DNA from: a virus
DNA length: 51,090 bases
Direction: 5' to 3' (one strand)
Virus record (IMG/VR): IMGVR_UViG_3300034104_005609
Span: 1 to 51,090 of that record
A program made the position numbers and the translations under genes. Of the stretch, positions 16,093 through 25,689 are shown piece by piece. The notes below the pieces were generated by a model. That model saw only the letters and a program-made list of their open reading frames with translations, searched no databases and was not told the DNA's origin. Each line of letters opens with the position of its first letter. Within the stretch, counting starts at the first letter, position 1.

Positions 16093-17604
16093 ATGAATAA
16101 AATTATTGTTCAAGCTGGAGGGAAAGGTAGTAGATTAGAAAAGCATACCTTTAATAAGCCAAAAGCATTAGTCTCAGTAAATGGAAAGCCAATATTATTT
16201 CACTTGTTTGACAAATTTCCAGACTCAGAATTTATAATTATATCAGACTATAAGCATGAGGTATTTAAAAGGTACCTCAAAAAATATGCGAAAGTAAAAT
16301 TTAATATAATTAAAACAAATGAGTCTGGTACTTGTTCTGGGATAGAAGACTCACTATTTTTTATAGAAGAAGATGAGCCTTTCGTTTTGATATGGTCTGA
16401 TTTAATTCTAAGCGATATAGAGCTACCAAAGGAAGTTAGTACTAATTTCATAGGAATTTCTCAGGACTTTAATTGTAGGTGGTCTTATATAGAAAAATCT
16501 CTAATAGAGACACCTTCTATCAATCAAGGAGTAGCTGGATTTTTTATATTTAAGAATAAGTATGAGTTGAATTTAGTTCCAAGATCTGGGGAGTTTGTTA
16601 GATGGTTAAAGGAAAAAAGAAAGTCTTTTGTTGAAATACCTTTGTTCAGTACAAAAGAATTTGGACTTAGGAAAGAATATGAAGATAATGAAATAAAAAA
16701 TAAAAAAAGCAGACCTTTTAATAGGGTTATATTTACAGATACAATAGTTGAAAAAGTTCCACTAGATAAAACTGGCATTGATCTTGCTAAAAAAGAAAAA
16801 AATTGGTATAATTTTGTTATTAGAAATAACTATTCAAATATACCAAAAGTATATTCTTTTGATCCATTTCAAATAGAGCGTCTAGAATCTATTAGTTTAG
16901 TAGATAATAATATTTCTTATGAGAATAAATCTACTATATTAAAAAATATAGTAAAGGCCATCAAAGACTTGCATAGTTTAGTTGAAGAAGAAAGAGTGGA
17001 TGAACGTTCAGTTTATAAAAACTACATTGAAAAAACATATGAAAGAGTTTTAATCGTTCAAGATTTAATTCCCTTTATTGAGAATGAGTTTATAAAAATA
17101 AATGGTAAAAAATGCAGAAATATTTTTAAGTCATTTGATTTAATTAAACTAAATTATAAAGACTTTATTCCAAATAAATTTAATTTAATTCATGGAGATA
17201 CAACCTTTTCAAATGTAATTATAGATAATAATTTTAATACTTTTTTAATAGATCCTCGTGGATATTTTGGAGAAACATCTTTATTTGGAGATGTTGACTA
17301 TGATTGGGCTAAATTATACTATTCAATAAAAGGAAATTATGACCAATTTAATTCTAATAATTTTGAATTAAAAATATTAGATAATGAAGTAGAGCTATCT
17401 ATAGACAGTAGTGGCTGGGAAGAAATGGAAGATTTATTTTTTGATTTAATAGGACAAGATAAAAAAATGAAAATATTATTTTTACATTTTTTAATTTGGC
17501 TATCTTTAACAAGTTATACTTCAGATAACTATGATGCTATATGTGGCGCTTTTTATAAGGGGATATATGAATATGAAAGATATTTTTCAGAGTCAAATAA
17601 GTAG
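16093..17604 (+). CDS. Fused sugar nucleotidyltransferase and APH-type kinase
   Basis: The N-terminal part (about 1-210) is an NTP_transferase domain: QAGGKGSRLE with GGKGSR at 9-14, then NKPKALVSVNGKPI and WSDLILSD, the last being the metal aspartate region. The C-terminal part (about 220-503) is an aminoglycoside-phosphotransferase/choline-kinase fold, with the catalytic HGD at 367-369 (HGDTTFSN) and the metal-binding IDPRG (Asp387), then GDVDYDWAKLYYS. A single protein could thus phosphorylate a sugar and then activate it with a nucleotide. The next gene overlaps its end by 38 bases. Substrate and nucleotide are unknown. Confidence 0.85.
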   Translation: MNKIIVQAGGKGSRLEKHTFNKPKALVSVNGKPILFHLFDKFPDSEFIIISDYKHEVFKRYLKKYAKVKFNIIKTNESGTCSGIEDSLFFIEEDEPFVLIWSDLILSDIELPKEVSTNFIGISQDFNCRWSYIEKSLIETPSINQGVAGFFIFKNKYELNLVPRSGEFVRWLKEKRKSFVEIPLFSTKEFGLRKEYEDNEIKNKKSRPFNRVIFTDTIVEKVPLDKTGIDLAKKEKNWYNFVIRNNYSNIPKVYSFDPFQIERLESISLVDNNISYENKSTILKNIVKAIKDLHSLVEEERVDERSVYKNYIEKTYERVLIVQDLIPFIENEFIKINGKKCRNIFKSFDLIKLNYKDFIPNKFNLIHGDTTFSNVIIDNNFNTFLIDPRGYFGETSLFGDVDYDWAKLYYSIKGNYDQFNSNNFELKILDNEVELSIDSSGWEEMEDLFFDLIGQDKKMKILFLHFLIWLSLTSYTSDNYDAICGAFYKGIYEYERYFSESNK

Positions 17605-18163
17605 TATGACAGGGGTAATTGATAGTATTGATTATTTAAAATTTGATAGTTTAATCTTAGATTGTGTTAATGCTATAAAAGATAATAAGTCTATAATAGC
17701 GACAGGGCTAGGTAAAAATGAATCTATATGCGAAAAGTTTATTGGAACCCTAACATCGATCGGTATATCTTCTTATTTTTTAAACACAAACTCTGCTGTA
17801 CATGGAGATCTTGGTAGTATTAAAAATGGAGATGTCGTTTTAATGTTAACAAAAAGTGGTGAAACAATAGAGTCGGTTTACTTATATCATTTCTTAAAAA
17901 AAAGAAATATTAAAATTTGGCTACTCAGTTTTAATGAAAGTAGCACTCTTTCTAGCTTAATAAATGATAAGATTATAATGAATTTAGATTCTGAAGGAGA
18001 TAGGTGGAATTTAATACCTAATAATTCTAGTATAAGTTTTTTGTTAGTTTTACAAGGATTGGCTATGAGATTACTAGATGATTTAGATATTTCAATAGAT
18101 ATCTTTAGAGGAAATCACCCTGGTGGGCATATAGGAAAAATTTTAGATATGGGGTTAGATTGA
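17567..18163 (+). CDS. SIS-domain sugar isomerase, arabinose-5-phosphate isomerase-like
   Basis: KdsD/KpsF-type enzymes interconvert D-ribulose-5-phosphate and D-arabinose-5-phosphate. The 198-residue protein has the family's GLGKNES, HGDLGSIKNGD (His79), SGETIES (Ser97), and the C-terminal HPGGHIGK (184-191). It stops there, so the two CBS domains of KdsD are missing, as in shorter members. ATG at 17567 or 17573 follows AAGGGG; a start at 17531 lacks a site. Its neighbours are a sugar kinase-nucleotidyltransferase and a HAD phosphatase. A GmhA-like heptose isomerase is less likely because of the HPGG motif. Confidence 0.83.
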   Translation: MNMKDIFQSQISSMTGVIDSIDYLKFDSLILDCVNAIKDNKSIIATGLGKNESICEKFIGTLTSIGISSYFLNTNSAVHGDLGSIKNGDVVLMLTKSGETIESVYLYHFLKKRNIKIWLLSFNESSTLSSLINDKIIMNLDSEGDRWNLIPNNSSISFLLVLQGLAMRLLDDLDISIDIFRGNHPGGHIGKILDMGLD

Positions 18164-18164
18164 T

Positions 18165-18533
18165 ATGGATAGTATAAAAGTTTCTACATTAAATAAAACT
18201 TGGATTATTGACTTAGATGGAACAGTATTAAAACATGCTGGATACATGAAAGATGGATATGATTCTTTATTACCAGAGGCTAAAAATTTTTTGAATAAAT
18301 TATCTAAAAATGATTTTATAATATTTATAACAGCAAGAAAAGAAAAATATAGAAAAATAACAGAAGAGTTTCTTTCATTAAATAATATTATCTATAGCTT
18401 AATAATTTTTGATGCCCCACTTGGAGAAAGAATTGTTATAAATGACATAAAACCCACTGGACTAAAAACAGCTATTGCCTTGAACGTAGAAAGAGATAGT
18501 GGATTAAAATATAATATAATCGAATGTTTGTAG
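18165..18533 (+). CDS. HAD-superfamily sugar phosphatase-like protein
   Basis: A small (122-residue) HAD protein. Motif I is DLDGT (16-20, nucleophile Asp16 in IIDLDGT), motif II is FITARKEKY, and motif IV is in VINDIKPTG. Similar small HADs occur in capsule gene clusters near sugar kinases and isomerases. It starts two bases after the isomerase stop. By analogy with GmhB it may remove a phosphate from a bisphosphorylated sugar made by the fused kinase; that is an inference. Its cap is minimal. Confidence 0.78.
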   Translation: MDSIKVSTLNKTWIIDLDGTVLKHAGYMKDGYDSLLPEAKNFLNKLSKNDFIIFITARKEKYRKITEEFLSLNNIIYSLIIFDAPLGERIVINDIKPTGLKTAIALNVERDSGLKYNIIECL

Positions 18534-18541
18534 GTGCTATA

Positions 18542-19231
18542 ATGAATATAATTTCAATGAGTGTTTTTGGAAATAATAATAGGTATATAGTGGGAGCTAA
18601 ACGACAAATTGAATTAGCTAAAAAATATTATGACAACTGGACAATAAGATTATATGTTGATAATATTGATAATTTTAAAGATCTTGAAAAAGACATTCAA
18701 TTAGTTGAGGTTAAAAATAATCTTTATGGTGTTTTTTGGAGATTTGAACCTTTGTTTGAAAGTGAAAATAATATAACTATTATTAGAGATTCAGATGATA
18801 GAATATCTCTAAGAGAGTATTTAGCAGTTCAAGAATGGTTAGTTAGTGATAAGCTATTTCATAATATAAAAGATCATGATGCCCACTATGAATATCCTAT
18901 TATGGCTGGCCTTTTTGGATATAAAGGAAAATTTAATAGTAGTACATATGAAATTATGAAACTACATGCTTTACAAAATAAATTTTATTTAAGTGACCAG
19001 TTTTTCTTAAGAGATTTTATTTTTCCACAAGTTATTGACAGCGTGATGCTTCATTCTTTAAATGAAGGCTGGTTTTCTGAGACAAGAAAAAGATTGATAA
19101 ATCCATATTGTTTCTGTGGCAATGGATATGATGAACAAGATATTCCAATATATCCAGCATCTATAAATTCAAAAATTGACTACTCTAAAGACTTAGTTTT
19201 CGACGGTGGAAGATTGACAGATTTATCATAA
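18542..19231 (+). CDS. Putative glycosyltransferase of sugar clusters
   Basis: A 229-residue protein with a GT-A feel: N-terminal SMSVFGNNNRY, the helix GAKRQIELAKKYY, then IIRDSDDRISLRE where DSD is a likely metal site. Further on are MAGLFGYKGK and a segment with SDQFFLRD. Proteins with this RDSD-x2-S-x-RE stretch occur in surface-polysaccharide clusters. The ATG at 18542 is favoured over 18524, which lacks spacing to the GGTG site. It is the last gene before the gmd promoter. Confidence 0.58.
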   Translation: MNIISMSVFGNNNRYIVGAKRQIELAKKYYDNWTIRLYVDNIDNFKDLEKDIQLVEVKNNLYGVFWRFEPLFESENNITIIRDSDDRISLREYLAVQEWLVSDKLFHNIKDHDAHYEYPIMAGLFGYKGKFNSSTYEIMKLHALQNKFYLSDQFFLRDFIFPQVIDSVMLHSLNEGWFSETRKRLINPYCFCGNGYDEQDIPIYPASINSKIDYSKDLVFDGGRLTDLS

Positions 19232-19242
19232 TATATTATAAT
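19214..19242 (+). promoter_or_regulatory. Consensus sigma-A promoter, TTGACA-N17-TATAAT
   Basis: Both boxes are perfect (19214-19219 and 19237-19242) with a 17-base spacer. It overlaps the end of the previous gene and gives the gmd-fcl pair, and perhaps the nrd genes, their own start. Confidence 0.9.
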
Positions 19243-19286
19243 ATTATAATAAGATATAATTTCTACTTGAGAATGAGGAGGAACAA

Positions 19287-20300
19287 ATGAAGAAGGCCCT
19301 AATTACTGGAATAACTGGACAAGATGGTTCTTATCTTGCTGAGCTTCTTTTAGAAAAAGGATATGAAGTTCATGGTATCATTAGAAGATCATCTTCTATA
19401 AATACCAAAAGAATTGACCATTTATATAATAATTCAAACTTGAAACTTCACCATGGCGACTTAACAGACTTTAGTAGTCTGATAAAAACAATACAGGACA
19501 TTCAGCCTCAAGAAATATATAATCTTGGAGCTCAAAGTCATGTTAAAGTTTCTTTTGAAATACCAGAGTACACTGGACAGGTTGATGCGCTAGGACCTCT
19601 TAGAATATTAGAGGCTGTAAGAATTTTAGGACTTGAAAGTCAAGTTCGTATATACCAAGCATCAACGTCAGAACTATTTGGTTTAGTCCAAGAAACTCCA
19701 CAGCGTGAAACAACACCCTTCTATCCACGATCTCCTTATGGAGTTGCAAAAATCTATGGATATTGGATTACAAAAAACTATCGTGAGTCTTATGGAATGT
19801 ATGCATGTACAGGCATTCTTTTTAATCATGAGTCCCCTAGAAGAGGCGAAACATTTGTAACTAGAAAAATTACAATGGGATTAAAAGCAATAGCAGAAGG
19901 TAAACAAGAATGTTTATATTTGGGCAACCTTAATGCTCGACGTGACTGGGGCCATGCTAAAGACTTTGTGGAGGCAATGTGGCTAATGCTGCAGCAGCCA
20001 GAACCAGACGACTTTGTTATAGCCACAGGAGAACAGTACTCTGTAAAAGATTTTATAAATGAAGCAGCTCCTTTTTTTGGAATGAGCATTGAATGGCATG
20101 GTGAAGGCGTTGATGAAGCGGGAGTCGATACACTTACAGGTCGCACAGTAATAAAAGTAAGCTCTAAATATTTTAGACCTGCTGAAGTAGAGTCATTATT
20201 AGGAGATGCTAGTAAAGCTAAGAATATTTTAGGGTGGACTCCAAAACACACTTTTAAAGAATTAGTGAAGGATATGTGTGAAAATGAAGAAGGATTCTAA
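19287..20300 (+). CDS. gmd: GDP-mannose 4,6-dehydratase
   Basis: Gmd turns GDP-D-mannose into GDP-4-keto-6-deoxymannose, the first step to GDP-L-fucose. The 337-residue protein is full length. It has the NADP-binding [32 protein letters not shown], the catalytic [17 protein letters not shown] (Tyr and Lys), [16 protein letters not shown] and the [11 protein letters not shown] segment. A GAGGAGG site precedes the ATG. The fcl gene overlaps its end by 23 bases. A GDP-heptose dehydratase (DmhA-like) is a possible variant. Confidence 0.95.
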   Translation: MKKALITGITGQDGSYLAELLLEKGYEVHGIIRRSSSINTKRIDHLYNNSNLKLHHGDLTDFSSLIKTIQDIQPQEIYNLGAQSHVKVSFEIPEYTGQVDALGPLRILEAVRILGLESQVRIYQASTSELFGLVQETPQRETTPFYPRSPYGVAKIYGYWITKNYRESYGMYACTGILFNHESPRRGETFVTRKITMGLKAIAEGKQECLYLGNLNARRDWGHAKDFVEAMWLMLQQPEPDDFVIATGEQYSVKDFINEAAPFFGMSIEWHGEGVDEAGVDTLTGRTVIKVSSKYFRPAEVESLLGDASKAKNILGWTPKHTFKELVKDMCENEEGF

Positions 20301-21210
20301 GATTTATGTTGCTGGGCACAGAGGATTAGTGGGGTCTGCAGTTGTCAGAAAATTAGAGTCTGATGGATATTTTAATATATTAAAAAAAACTAGAGAAGAG
20401 CTAGATCTAACAGATCAATACAAGGTTAGAAAGTTCTTTAATGAAGAAAAGCCAAAGTTTGTATTTCTTGCTGCAGCAAAAGTTGGTGGCATAGGAGCAA
20501 ACTCCAGATTCCAAGCAGACTTTTTAAGAGAGAATATACTAATACAAACTAATATTATTGATAGTGCTTATAGAAATAATTGTAATAAGTTATTATTTTT
20601 AGGATCCTCATGTATATATCCAAAATTTTCAGAGCAACCTATAAAAGAATCTTCTCTGATGTCTGGATTGCTTGAGCCCACAAATTCAGCATATGCTATT
20701 GCTAAAATTGCTGGGATTGAAATGTGTCAGAAATATAATGAACAATATGGTTTTAATGCAATCTCGTTGATGCCAACTAATCTATATGGGATAAATGATA
20801 ACTTTGATATTGATAGTGGGCATGTTTTACCAGCTTTAATTTCAAAGTTTATTTTTGCAAAGAAAAACAATTTAGATAGTGTTAAGTGTTGGGGAACTGG
20901 ATCACCATATAGAGAATTTTTATTTGTAGATGATTTAGCAGATGCTGCTGTATGGGCCATGAATAACTACAATGATTCAGCTATTTTGAATGTTGGAACT
21001 GGAAAAGATATAACAATCAAAGAGCTATCAGAAACCATTAAAAATCTTGTTGGATTCGATGGATCAATTATATGGGACAGCTCTCAACCAGATGGAACTC
21101 CCAGAAAACTTTTAGATGTTTCTAGGATAAATGGATTTGGTTGGAAATATAAAACTGAACTCATCGAAGGAATAAAAAAGACTATAGAGTGGTATAATAA
21201 ATATAATTAA
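20278..21210 (+). CDS. fcl: GDP-L-fucose synthase (epimerase/reductase)
   Basis: Fcl epimerises and reduces GDP-4-keto-6-deoxymannose to GDP-L-fucose. The 310-residue short-chain dehydrogenase has [10 protein letters not shown] (NADP loop), [15 protein letters not shown], the catalytic NSAYAIAK (Tyr-x3-Lys), [20 protein letters not shown] and the [13 protein letters not shown] segment; all are typical. The GTG at 20278 follows AAGGA by six bases and is preferred over the ATG at 20284. It overlaps gmd, so the two are coupled and should make GDP-L-fucose together. Confidence 0.94.
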   Translation: MKMKKDSKIYVAGHRGLVGSAVVRKLESDGYFNILKKTREELDLTDQYKVRKFFNEEKPKFVFLAAAKVGGIGANSRFQADFLRENILIQTNIIDSAYRNNCNKLLFLGSSCIYPKFSEQPIKESSLMSGLLEPTNSAYAIAKIAGIEMCQKYNEQYGFNAISLMPTNLYGINDNFDIDSGHVLPALISKFIFAKKNNLDSVKCWGTGSPYREFLFVDDLADAAVWAMNNYNDSAILNVGTGKDITIKELSETIKNLVGFDGSIIWDSSQPDGTPRKLLDVSRINGFGWKYKTELIEGIKKTIEWYNKYN

Positions 21211-21221
21211 GGAGTAAGTAG

Positions 21222-21596
21222 ATGTTAATAGTATACGACTCATTGACTGGTAATGTTGAGCGATTTGTGTCTAAATTAAATATGAAAAATATCAAAATTA
21301 ATCAATATCTCCAAATCGATGAGCCCTATATTTTAATTACCTATACGGCGGGATTTGGAAGAGTCCCATATTCAACCACATCTTTCTTAATGGGAAACTC
21401 AAAGTATATACAGGGTGTTGCTGTAAGTGGAAATAGAAACTGGGGATTGTCTTATGGTCAGGCTGGCAAGACAATATCTGTTCAATTTCAAGTTCCTCTT
21501 TTAATGACATTTGAGTTAAGTGGCACTGAACAAGATATAAATAGGTTTAAAGAGGAGGTTAAGGCTGTTGTCGATTCCAAAGTACATAGAACTTAA
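21222..21596 (+). CDS. nrdI: Flavodoxin NrdI, RNR activator
   Basis: NrdI supplies superoxide for building the dimanganese-tyrosyl cofactor of class Ib ribonucleotide reductase. The 124-residue protein has the FMN phosphate loop (YDSLTGNVERF), TYTAGFGRVP, AVSGNRNWG, and QVPLLMTFELSGT typical of NrdI. ATG follows AAGGAG. The nrdE gene overlaps its end. The order nrdI-nrdE-nrdF is the classical one for Gram-positives and their phages. Confidence 0.92.
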   Translation: MLIVYDSLTGNVERFVSKLNMKNIKINQYLQIDEPYILITYTAGFGRVPYSTTSFLMGNSKYIQGVAVSGNRNWGLSYGQAGKTISVQFQVPLLMTFELSGTEQDINRFKEEVKAVVDSKVHRT

Positions 21597-23661
21597 TAAT
21601 GAAATAATGGTTCAAAAAGATGGTCAATATCAATTTGAAAAAGATCAGGAGGCAGTTAAGAGGTATTTCATTGATAATATAAATCAGAATACTGTCTTCT
21701 TTCATGACTTGAAAGAAAAGCTTGATTATCTAATTGAAAATGAATATTATAGTAGGGAGTTCTTGGATAAGTATACTTTTTCACAAATCAAATCAATATT
21801 CAAATTGGCATACGCAAAGAAGTTTAGATTTCCCTCTTATATGAGTGCGTTTAAATTTTATAACGACTATGCACTTAAAACTGATGACAAGAAGAAGATA
21901 TTAGAAAGATATGAGGATAGGGTCTCTATAGTAGCTTTGTTTCTAGGAGATGGAGATTTTGAGCGAGCACAGGGATTAGTTGAGGTTCTTATTAATCAAG
22001 AGTTCCAACCCGCTACTCCCACCATGCTAAATGCTGGAAGAGCTAGAGGAGGAGAACTAGTATCTTGTTTTCTTCTTGAAGTTAATGATACCCTCAATGA
22101 TATTTCAAAAGCCCTAGATATGTCTATGCAGCTTTCTAAAGTTGGTGGAGGTGTAGGATTAAATCTTTCCAAGATTAGAGCTAAGGGTGAGCCTATTAAG
22201 GGCATTAAAAATGCAACTAAAGGTGTAGTCGGAGTTATGAAGCTTTTAGATAATGCTTTTAGATATGCAGATCAAATGGGACAAAGACAGGGTAGCGGAG
22301 CTGCCTATCTGAATATATTTCATGCAGACATAAATGATTTTCTTGATACTAAAAAAATTCAAGCTGATGATGATGTTCGAGTAAAAACACTATCTATCGG
22401 AGTCGTAATTCCTGATAAGTTTATTGAGCTAGCTCGTGAAGATAAAGATATGTATATCTTTTATCCATATACAGTATACAAGCAATATGGGGTTCATCTA
22501 GATGATATGAGCATTACAGAGATGTATGACCAGTTAGTAGATAATCCAGAGGTCAGAAAAGATAAAGTTAATGCTCGTAAGCTATTAGAAAAACTGGCAG
22601 TAATGAGATATGAAAGTGGATATCCATATTTAATGTTTGAAGATAACGTTAATCGAGTTCATGCAAATAACAGTATCTCGAAAGTCAAGTTTAGTAATTT
22701 GTGTTCAGAAATTTTGCAAGTATCAAAAGTATCTCAATATGCAGACTATGGTCAGACTGATGATGTAGGAATGGATATTTCTTGTAATCTAGGCTCGATC
22801 AACATAGTGAATGTTATGGAAAATAAATCTATAGAGCGAGCTGTAAAACTAGCAGTAGATGCTCTCACAACTGTCACTAATAAAACCAATATTAAAAATG
22901 CTCCTGCTGTTGCTCGTGCTAATAAAATGATGAGATCTATTGGACTGGGCGCAATGAATCTACATGGATATCTTGCCAAGAATCAAATCCAATATCAGAG
23001 TGAAGTAGGCCGAGACTTTGCAAATACATTCTTTATGATGATGAACTACTATTCTCTTATTCGCTCAAATGAAATAGCAAAAAGCACAGGAGAAAGATAT
23101 CATGGGTTCGAGCAGTCCACCTATGCGACAGGACAATACTTTGAAAAATATATAAATACTGATTTCTCTCCTGCCTTTGACAAGGTTAAAAAGCTATTTG
23201 AAGGAATGAGTATTCCTACTCCTGCAGACTGGGCTCATCTAGCCGAACAAGTTAAAGAGTATGGATTGTATCACAGTTATAGATTAGCTATTGCTCCAAC
23301 AGGCTCCATATCCTATGTTCAATCTGCTACTGCTTCTGTTATGCCTATAATGGAAAAGATAGAACAACGTACCTATGGTAACTCAAAAACATATTATCCA
23401 ATGCCTTATTTGAATTCTAAAACATGGTTCTTTTTTACAGAAGCTTATTATATGAATATGTTTGATGTTATAGATATGATTTCTACTGTTCAGCAACACG
23501 TCGATCAGGGCATTAGTTTTACTCTATTCTTGACAGATAAAATGTCAACAAGGGATTTATCAAGAATTGATTTATATGCTCACCACAAGGGCATTAAGAC
23601 ACTTTATTACGCAAGAACAAAAGATACTACCCAAGAAGATTGTTTATCTTGTTCGGTATAG
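21568..23661 (+). CDS. nrdE: Ribonucleoside-diphosphate reductase alpha subunit, class Ib
   Basis: NrdE reduces ribonucleoside diphosphates to the deoxy form. The 697-residue protein is full length for the class. Active-site cysteines are Cys167 (VSCFLL), Cys379 (NLCSEI, the thiyl position) and Cys406 (SCNLGSIN), with the spacing of known NrdE; the C-terminal shuttle pair is Cys692 and Cys695 (CLSCSV). The start is TTG at 21568, nine bases after AGAGGAGG and overlapping nrdI by 29 bases. There is no ATP-cone, as usual for class Ib. No intron or intein is seen. Confidence 0.95.
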   Translation: MSIPKYIELNNEIMVQKDGQYQFEKDQEAVKRYFIDNINQNTVFFHDLKEKLDYLIENEYYSREFLDKYTFSQIKSIFKLAYAKKFRFPSYMSAFKFYNDYALKTDDKKKILERYEDRVSIVALFLGDGDFERAQGLVEVLINQEFQPATPTMLNAGRARGGELVSCFLLEVNDTLNDISKALDMSMQLSKVGGGVGLNLSKIRAKGEPIKGIKNATKGVVGVMKLLDNAFRYADQMGQRQGSGAAYLNIFHADINDFLDTKKIQADDDVRVKTLSIGVVIPDKFIELAREDKDMYIFYPYTVYKQYGVHLDDMSITEMYDQLVDNPEVRKDKVNARKLLEKLAVMRYESGYPYLMFEDNVNRVHANNSISKVKFSNLCSEILQVSKVSQYADYGQTDDVGMDISCNLGSINIVNVMENKSIERAVKLAVDALTTVTNKTNIKNAPAVARANKMMRSIGLGAMNLHGYLAKNQIQYQSEVGRDFANTFFMMMNYYSLIRSNEIAKSTGERYHGFEQSTYATGQYFEKYINTDFSPAFDKVKKLFEGMSIPTPADWAHLAEQVKEYGLYHSYRLAIAPTGSISYVQSATASVMPIMEKIEQRTYGNSKTYYPMPYLNSKTWFFFTEAYYMNMFDVIDMISTVQQHVDQGISFTLFLTDKMSTRDLSRIDLYAHHKGIKTLYYARTKDTTQEDCLSCSV

Positions 23662-23671
23662 GAGGAAAAAT

Positions 23672-24640
23672 ATGTTGCACACTGCTGCAAATTGGGCACA
23701 GAAAGACGATAATTTTACACAAATATTTTATGAACAAAATATACGTCAGTTTTGGCTACCAGAAGAGATTAGCTTAAATGGAGATCTTCTCACTTGGAAG
23801 TCAATGAGTCATCAAGAAAAGGAAGTTTATAAGAAAGCCCTAGCTGGATTAACTCTGCTCGATACAGAGCAGGGTAATCTAGGAATGCCTTTAATTATGA
23901 ATCACGTTAAGGGTCATCAAAGAAAAGCTGTTTTAAACTTTATGGGAATGATGGAGAATGCCGTTCATGCAAAATCATATTCCAACATTTTTATGACTCT
24001 AGCAACTAAAGAAGAGATTCAGGCTCTATTTGCTTGGGTTGAACAGAACAAATACCTACAAAATAAAGCACAGATTATCACTTCTCTTTATAAAGATATT
24101 AAAGATAATGATGATATATCACTTTATCAAGCTATGGTTGCATCTGTCTTACTAGAAAGCTTCTTGTTTTACAGTGGCTTTTATTATCCACTTTTATGCT
24201 ATGGTCAGGGTAAGTTAATGCAGAGTGGTGAAATCATTAATTTGATTATTAGAGATGAATCTATTCACGGAGTCTATGTAGGACTCTTAGCTCAAGAAAT
24301 TTATAACAGTCAGACAGATATTAAAAAACTAGAACTAAAAAAATGGACTGAATATCTAGTGAGTACTCTTTATCACAATGAAATTCAATACAGTCAAGAT
24401 ATATACGATCAGATTGGACTAACTCATGATGTTAAAAAGTTCATAAGATATAACGCTAATAAAGCTCTTCAAAATCTAGGATTTGATGCTATTTTTCCAG
24501 AAGGAGAAGAAATTAACTCTGTAGTTCTTAATGGACTCAGTACAACATCAAAATCACATGATTTTTTCTCAATGAAGGGCAATTCTTATAAAATGGCTAT
24601 CATAGATTCTATTAAAGATGAGGACTTTATTTTTAATTAA
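23672..24640 (+). CDS. nrdF: Ribonucleoside-diphosphate reductase beta subunit, class Ib
   Basis: NrdF holds the metal-tyrosyl radical used by NrdE. The 322-residue protein has the ligands Asp64 (LLDTEQ), Glu95 and His99 (MENAVH), Glu162 (ESFLFYSGF), Glu196 and His199 (RDESIH), and the radical Tyr103 (AKSYS). All are present, so it is not a class Ie metal-free variant. ATG at 23672 follows GGAGG; the frame also continues upstream into nrdE but without a site. The end KGNSYK...DEDF is typical. Confidence 0.95.
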   Translation: MLHTAANWAQKDDNFTQIFYEQNIRQFWLPEEISLNGDLLTWKSMSHQEKEVYKKALAGLTLLDTEQGNLGMPLIMNHVKGHQRKAVLNFMGMMENAVHAKSYSNIFMTLATKEEIQALFAWVEQNKYLQNKAQIITSLYKDIKDNDDISLYQAMVASVLLESFLFYSGFYYPLLCYGQGKLMQSGEIINLIIRDESIHGVYVGLLAQEIYNSQTDIKKLELKKWTEYLVSTLYHNEIQYSQDIYDQIGLTHDVKKFIRYNANKALQNLGFDAIFPEGEEINSVVLNGLSTTSKSHDFFSMKGNSYKMAIIDSIKDEDFIFN

Positions 24641-24652
24641 GGAGAGAGTATA

Positions 24653-25180
24653 ATGCCACTAAGAAAAGGTTATTCTGATAAAACGCTACAAAATAATATT
24701 GGTCAGCTAATTAAAGATGGATATCCACAAAAGCAAGCAGTAGCTATTGCTTTAGAAATTCAAAGAAAAGCTATGAAAGAAAAAGGAAAAACAGATTCTA
24801 GCTATGCCGTCATTACAGCTGAAGAAAAGTTAAAGGAAATTGACTTAGCTGCATTGGAACAAGCTCTAATGGAAACAGAGCCTATGCAAGATGAAGATGG
24901 ACAGTGGAGTAAAAGATATACAATGGGCAATATTAGAGACATAGCTCCAAGTGGCAAGCATCTTATTTACTACACAACTGAATCAGATCCACAGCTTGTT
25001 GAAGATGTTAAATTTTGGAATATGTTTATGGATCAACTAGATTACTTTCCACATGAAACCCATATTGAGAATGAAGAAGATCAGATTATAATTGTTTCAA
25101 ATATGATGGAAGATGATGACTACGAAGAGCTTGAATCTGAGACAGAAGAATTTGACCTAAAAAAAAAGACTTCGGACTAA
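24653..25180 (+). CDS. Frame-0 product of a gene with a possible -1 frameshift
   Basis: The 175-residue frame-0 protein begins with RKGYSDKTLQNNIGQLI and PQKQAVAIALE, a short motif common at the ends of phage proteins. It continues with a mixed domain (NIRDIAPSGKHLIYY) and a very acidic stretch, then stops after KKKTSD. A run of nine A (25159-25167) then G is read CTA AAA AAA AAG, so the heptamer A-AAA-AAG lies in the right phase for a -1 slip. Slipping would join it to the open frame that ends at 25596 and give about 314 residues. An error in the A run is a simpler alternative. Function is unknown. Confidence 0.72.
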   Translation: MPLRKGYSDKTLQNNIGQLIKDGYPQKQAVAIALEIQRKAMKEKGKTDSSYAVITAEEKLKEIDLAALEQALMETEPMQDEDGQWSKRYTMGNIRDIAPSGKHLIYYTTESDPQLVEDVKFWNMFMDQLDYFPHETHIENEEDQIIIVSNMMEDDDYEELESETEEFDLKKKTSD

Positions 25181-25596
25181 CTCAGTGGGCTACTAAAACT
25201 GGACAAGGGACGCCTGCTCCTAAGCGAGATAGAATCAAAGGTAGTGATGTCAATAAACCAGGAAGTGCTCAAGGCCCTGGTGGAGACATTGAGATTGATG
25301 AAAGTACAGAAGTGGGTCTAAGAAATAAAGTTTCTGAGCACAATGCGGAAATGGAAAAACTCGATAAGCCTGTTTGGGCTAAAACTACTTTGGGACAACT
25401 GAAAGCTGTGTATCGTAGAGGTGCTGGAGCATATTCTACATCTCATAGACCTGGTGTTACTAGAGCACAATGGGCTATGGCTAGAGTTAATGCATATTTA
25501 TACCTTTTAAAAAATGGTAAGCCTAAAGATAAAAAATATGTAACAGACAATGATCTTCTTCCAAAAGAGCATCCAAGATCTACAAGAACTAGTTAG
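25168..25596 (+). CDS. Second part of the frameshifted gene (-1 frame)
   Basis: This frame is open from the slippery site and encodes about 142 residues. It has a Gly/Lys-rich stretch (RIKGSDVNKPGSAQGPGG) and then a conserved-looking domain with VYRRGAGAYSTSHRPG, QWAMARVNAYL and DNDLLPKEHP, which I know from phage head-associated or unnamed phage proteins. It has no ATG; the only start is GTG at 25312 without a ribosome binding site, and that would drop the first 48 residues of a coding-looking frame. So it is most likely made only as a fusion with the upstream part. Confidence 0.68.
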   Translation, partial: DFGLTQWATKTGQGTPAPKRDRIKGSDVNKPGSAQGPGGDIEIDESTEVGLRNKVSEHNAEMEKLDKPVWAKTTLGQLKAVYRRGAGAYSTSHRPGVTRAQWAMARVNAYLYLLKNGKPKDKKYVTDNDLLPKEHPRSTRTS

Positions 25597-25602
25597 TTAT
25601 CT

Positions 25603-25638
25603 GGAGTTACTAATTATATATTAGTAGCTCCTTTTTTT
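25603..25638 (+). terminator. Rho-independent terminator
   Basis: A twelve-pair stem (GGAG-T-TACTAAT and ATTAGTA-G-CTCC, with one T-G wobble) around TATAT is followed by TTTTTTT. It ends the unit from 19214 or before. Confidence 0.93.
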
Positions 25639-25639
25639 A

Positions 25640-25668
25640 TTGACTAATTCATTTAAAAATGATATAAT
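25640..25668 (+). promoter_or_regulatory. Sigma-A type promoter, TTGACT-N17-TATAAT
   Basis: The -35 box is 25640-25645 and the -10 box 25663-25668, with a 17-base spacer and TGA extended -10. It lies directly after the terminator and leads the gene at 25690. Confidence 0.87.
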
Positions 25669-25689
25669 ATTACTTAAGAGGTGATTTAT

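Noticed and set aside
17567-18533. KDO synthesis (KdsD plus KdsC)
   Set aside because: No KDO-8-phosphate synthase or CMP-KDO synthetase is seen, and the host appears Gram-positive.
23672-24640. Possible loss of a metal-binding Glu in NrdF (ENAVH spacing)
   Set aside because: Glu95-His99-Tyr103 fits the spacing of the Bacillus-type class Ib protein; all ligands are present.
25312-25596. Independent gene starting on GTG at 25312
   Set aside because: No ribosome binding site, and the frame stays open and coding-looking for 48 codons upstream to the slippery run; a fusion is more likely.
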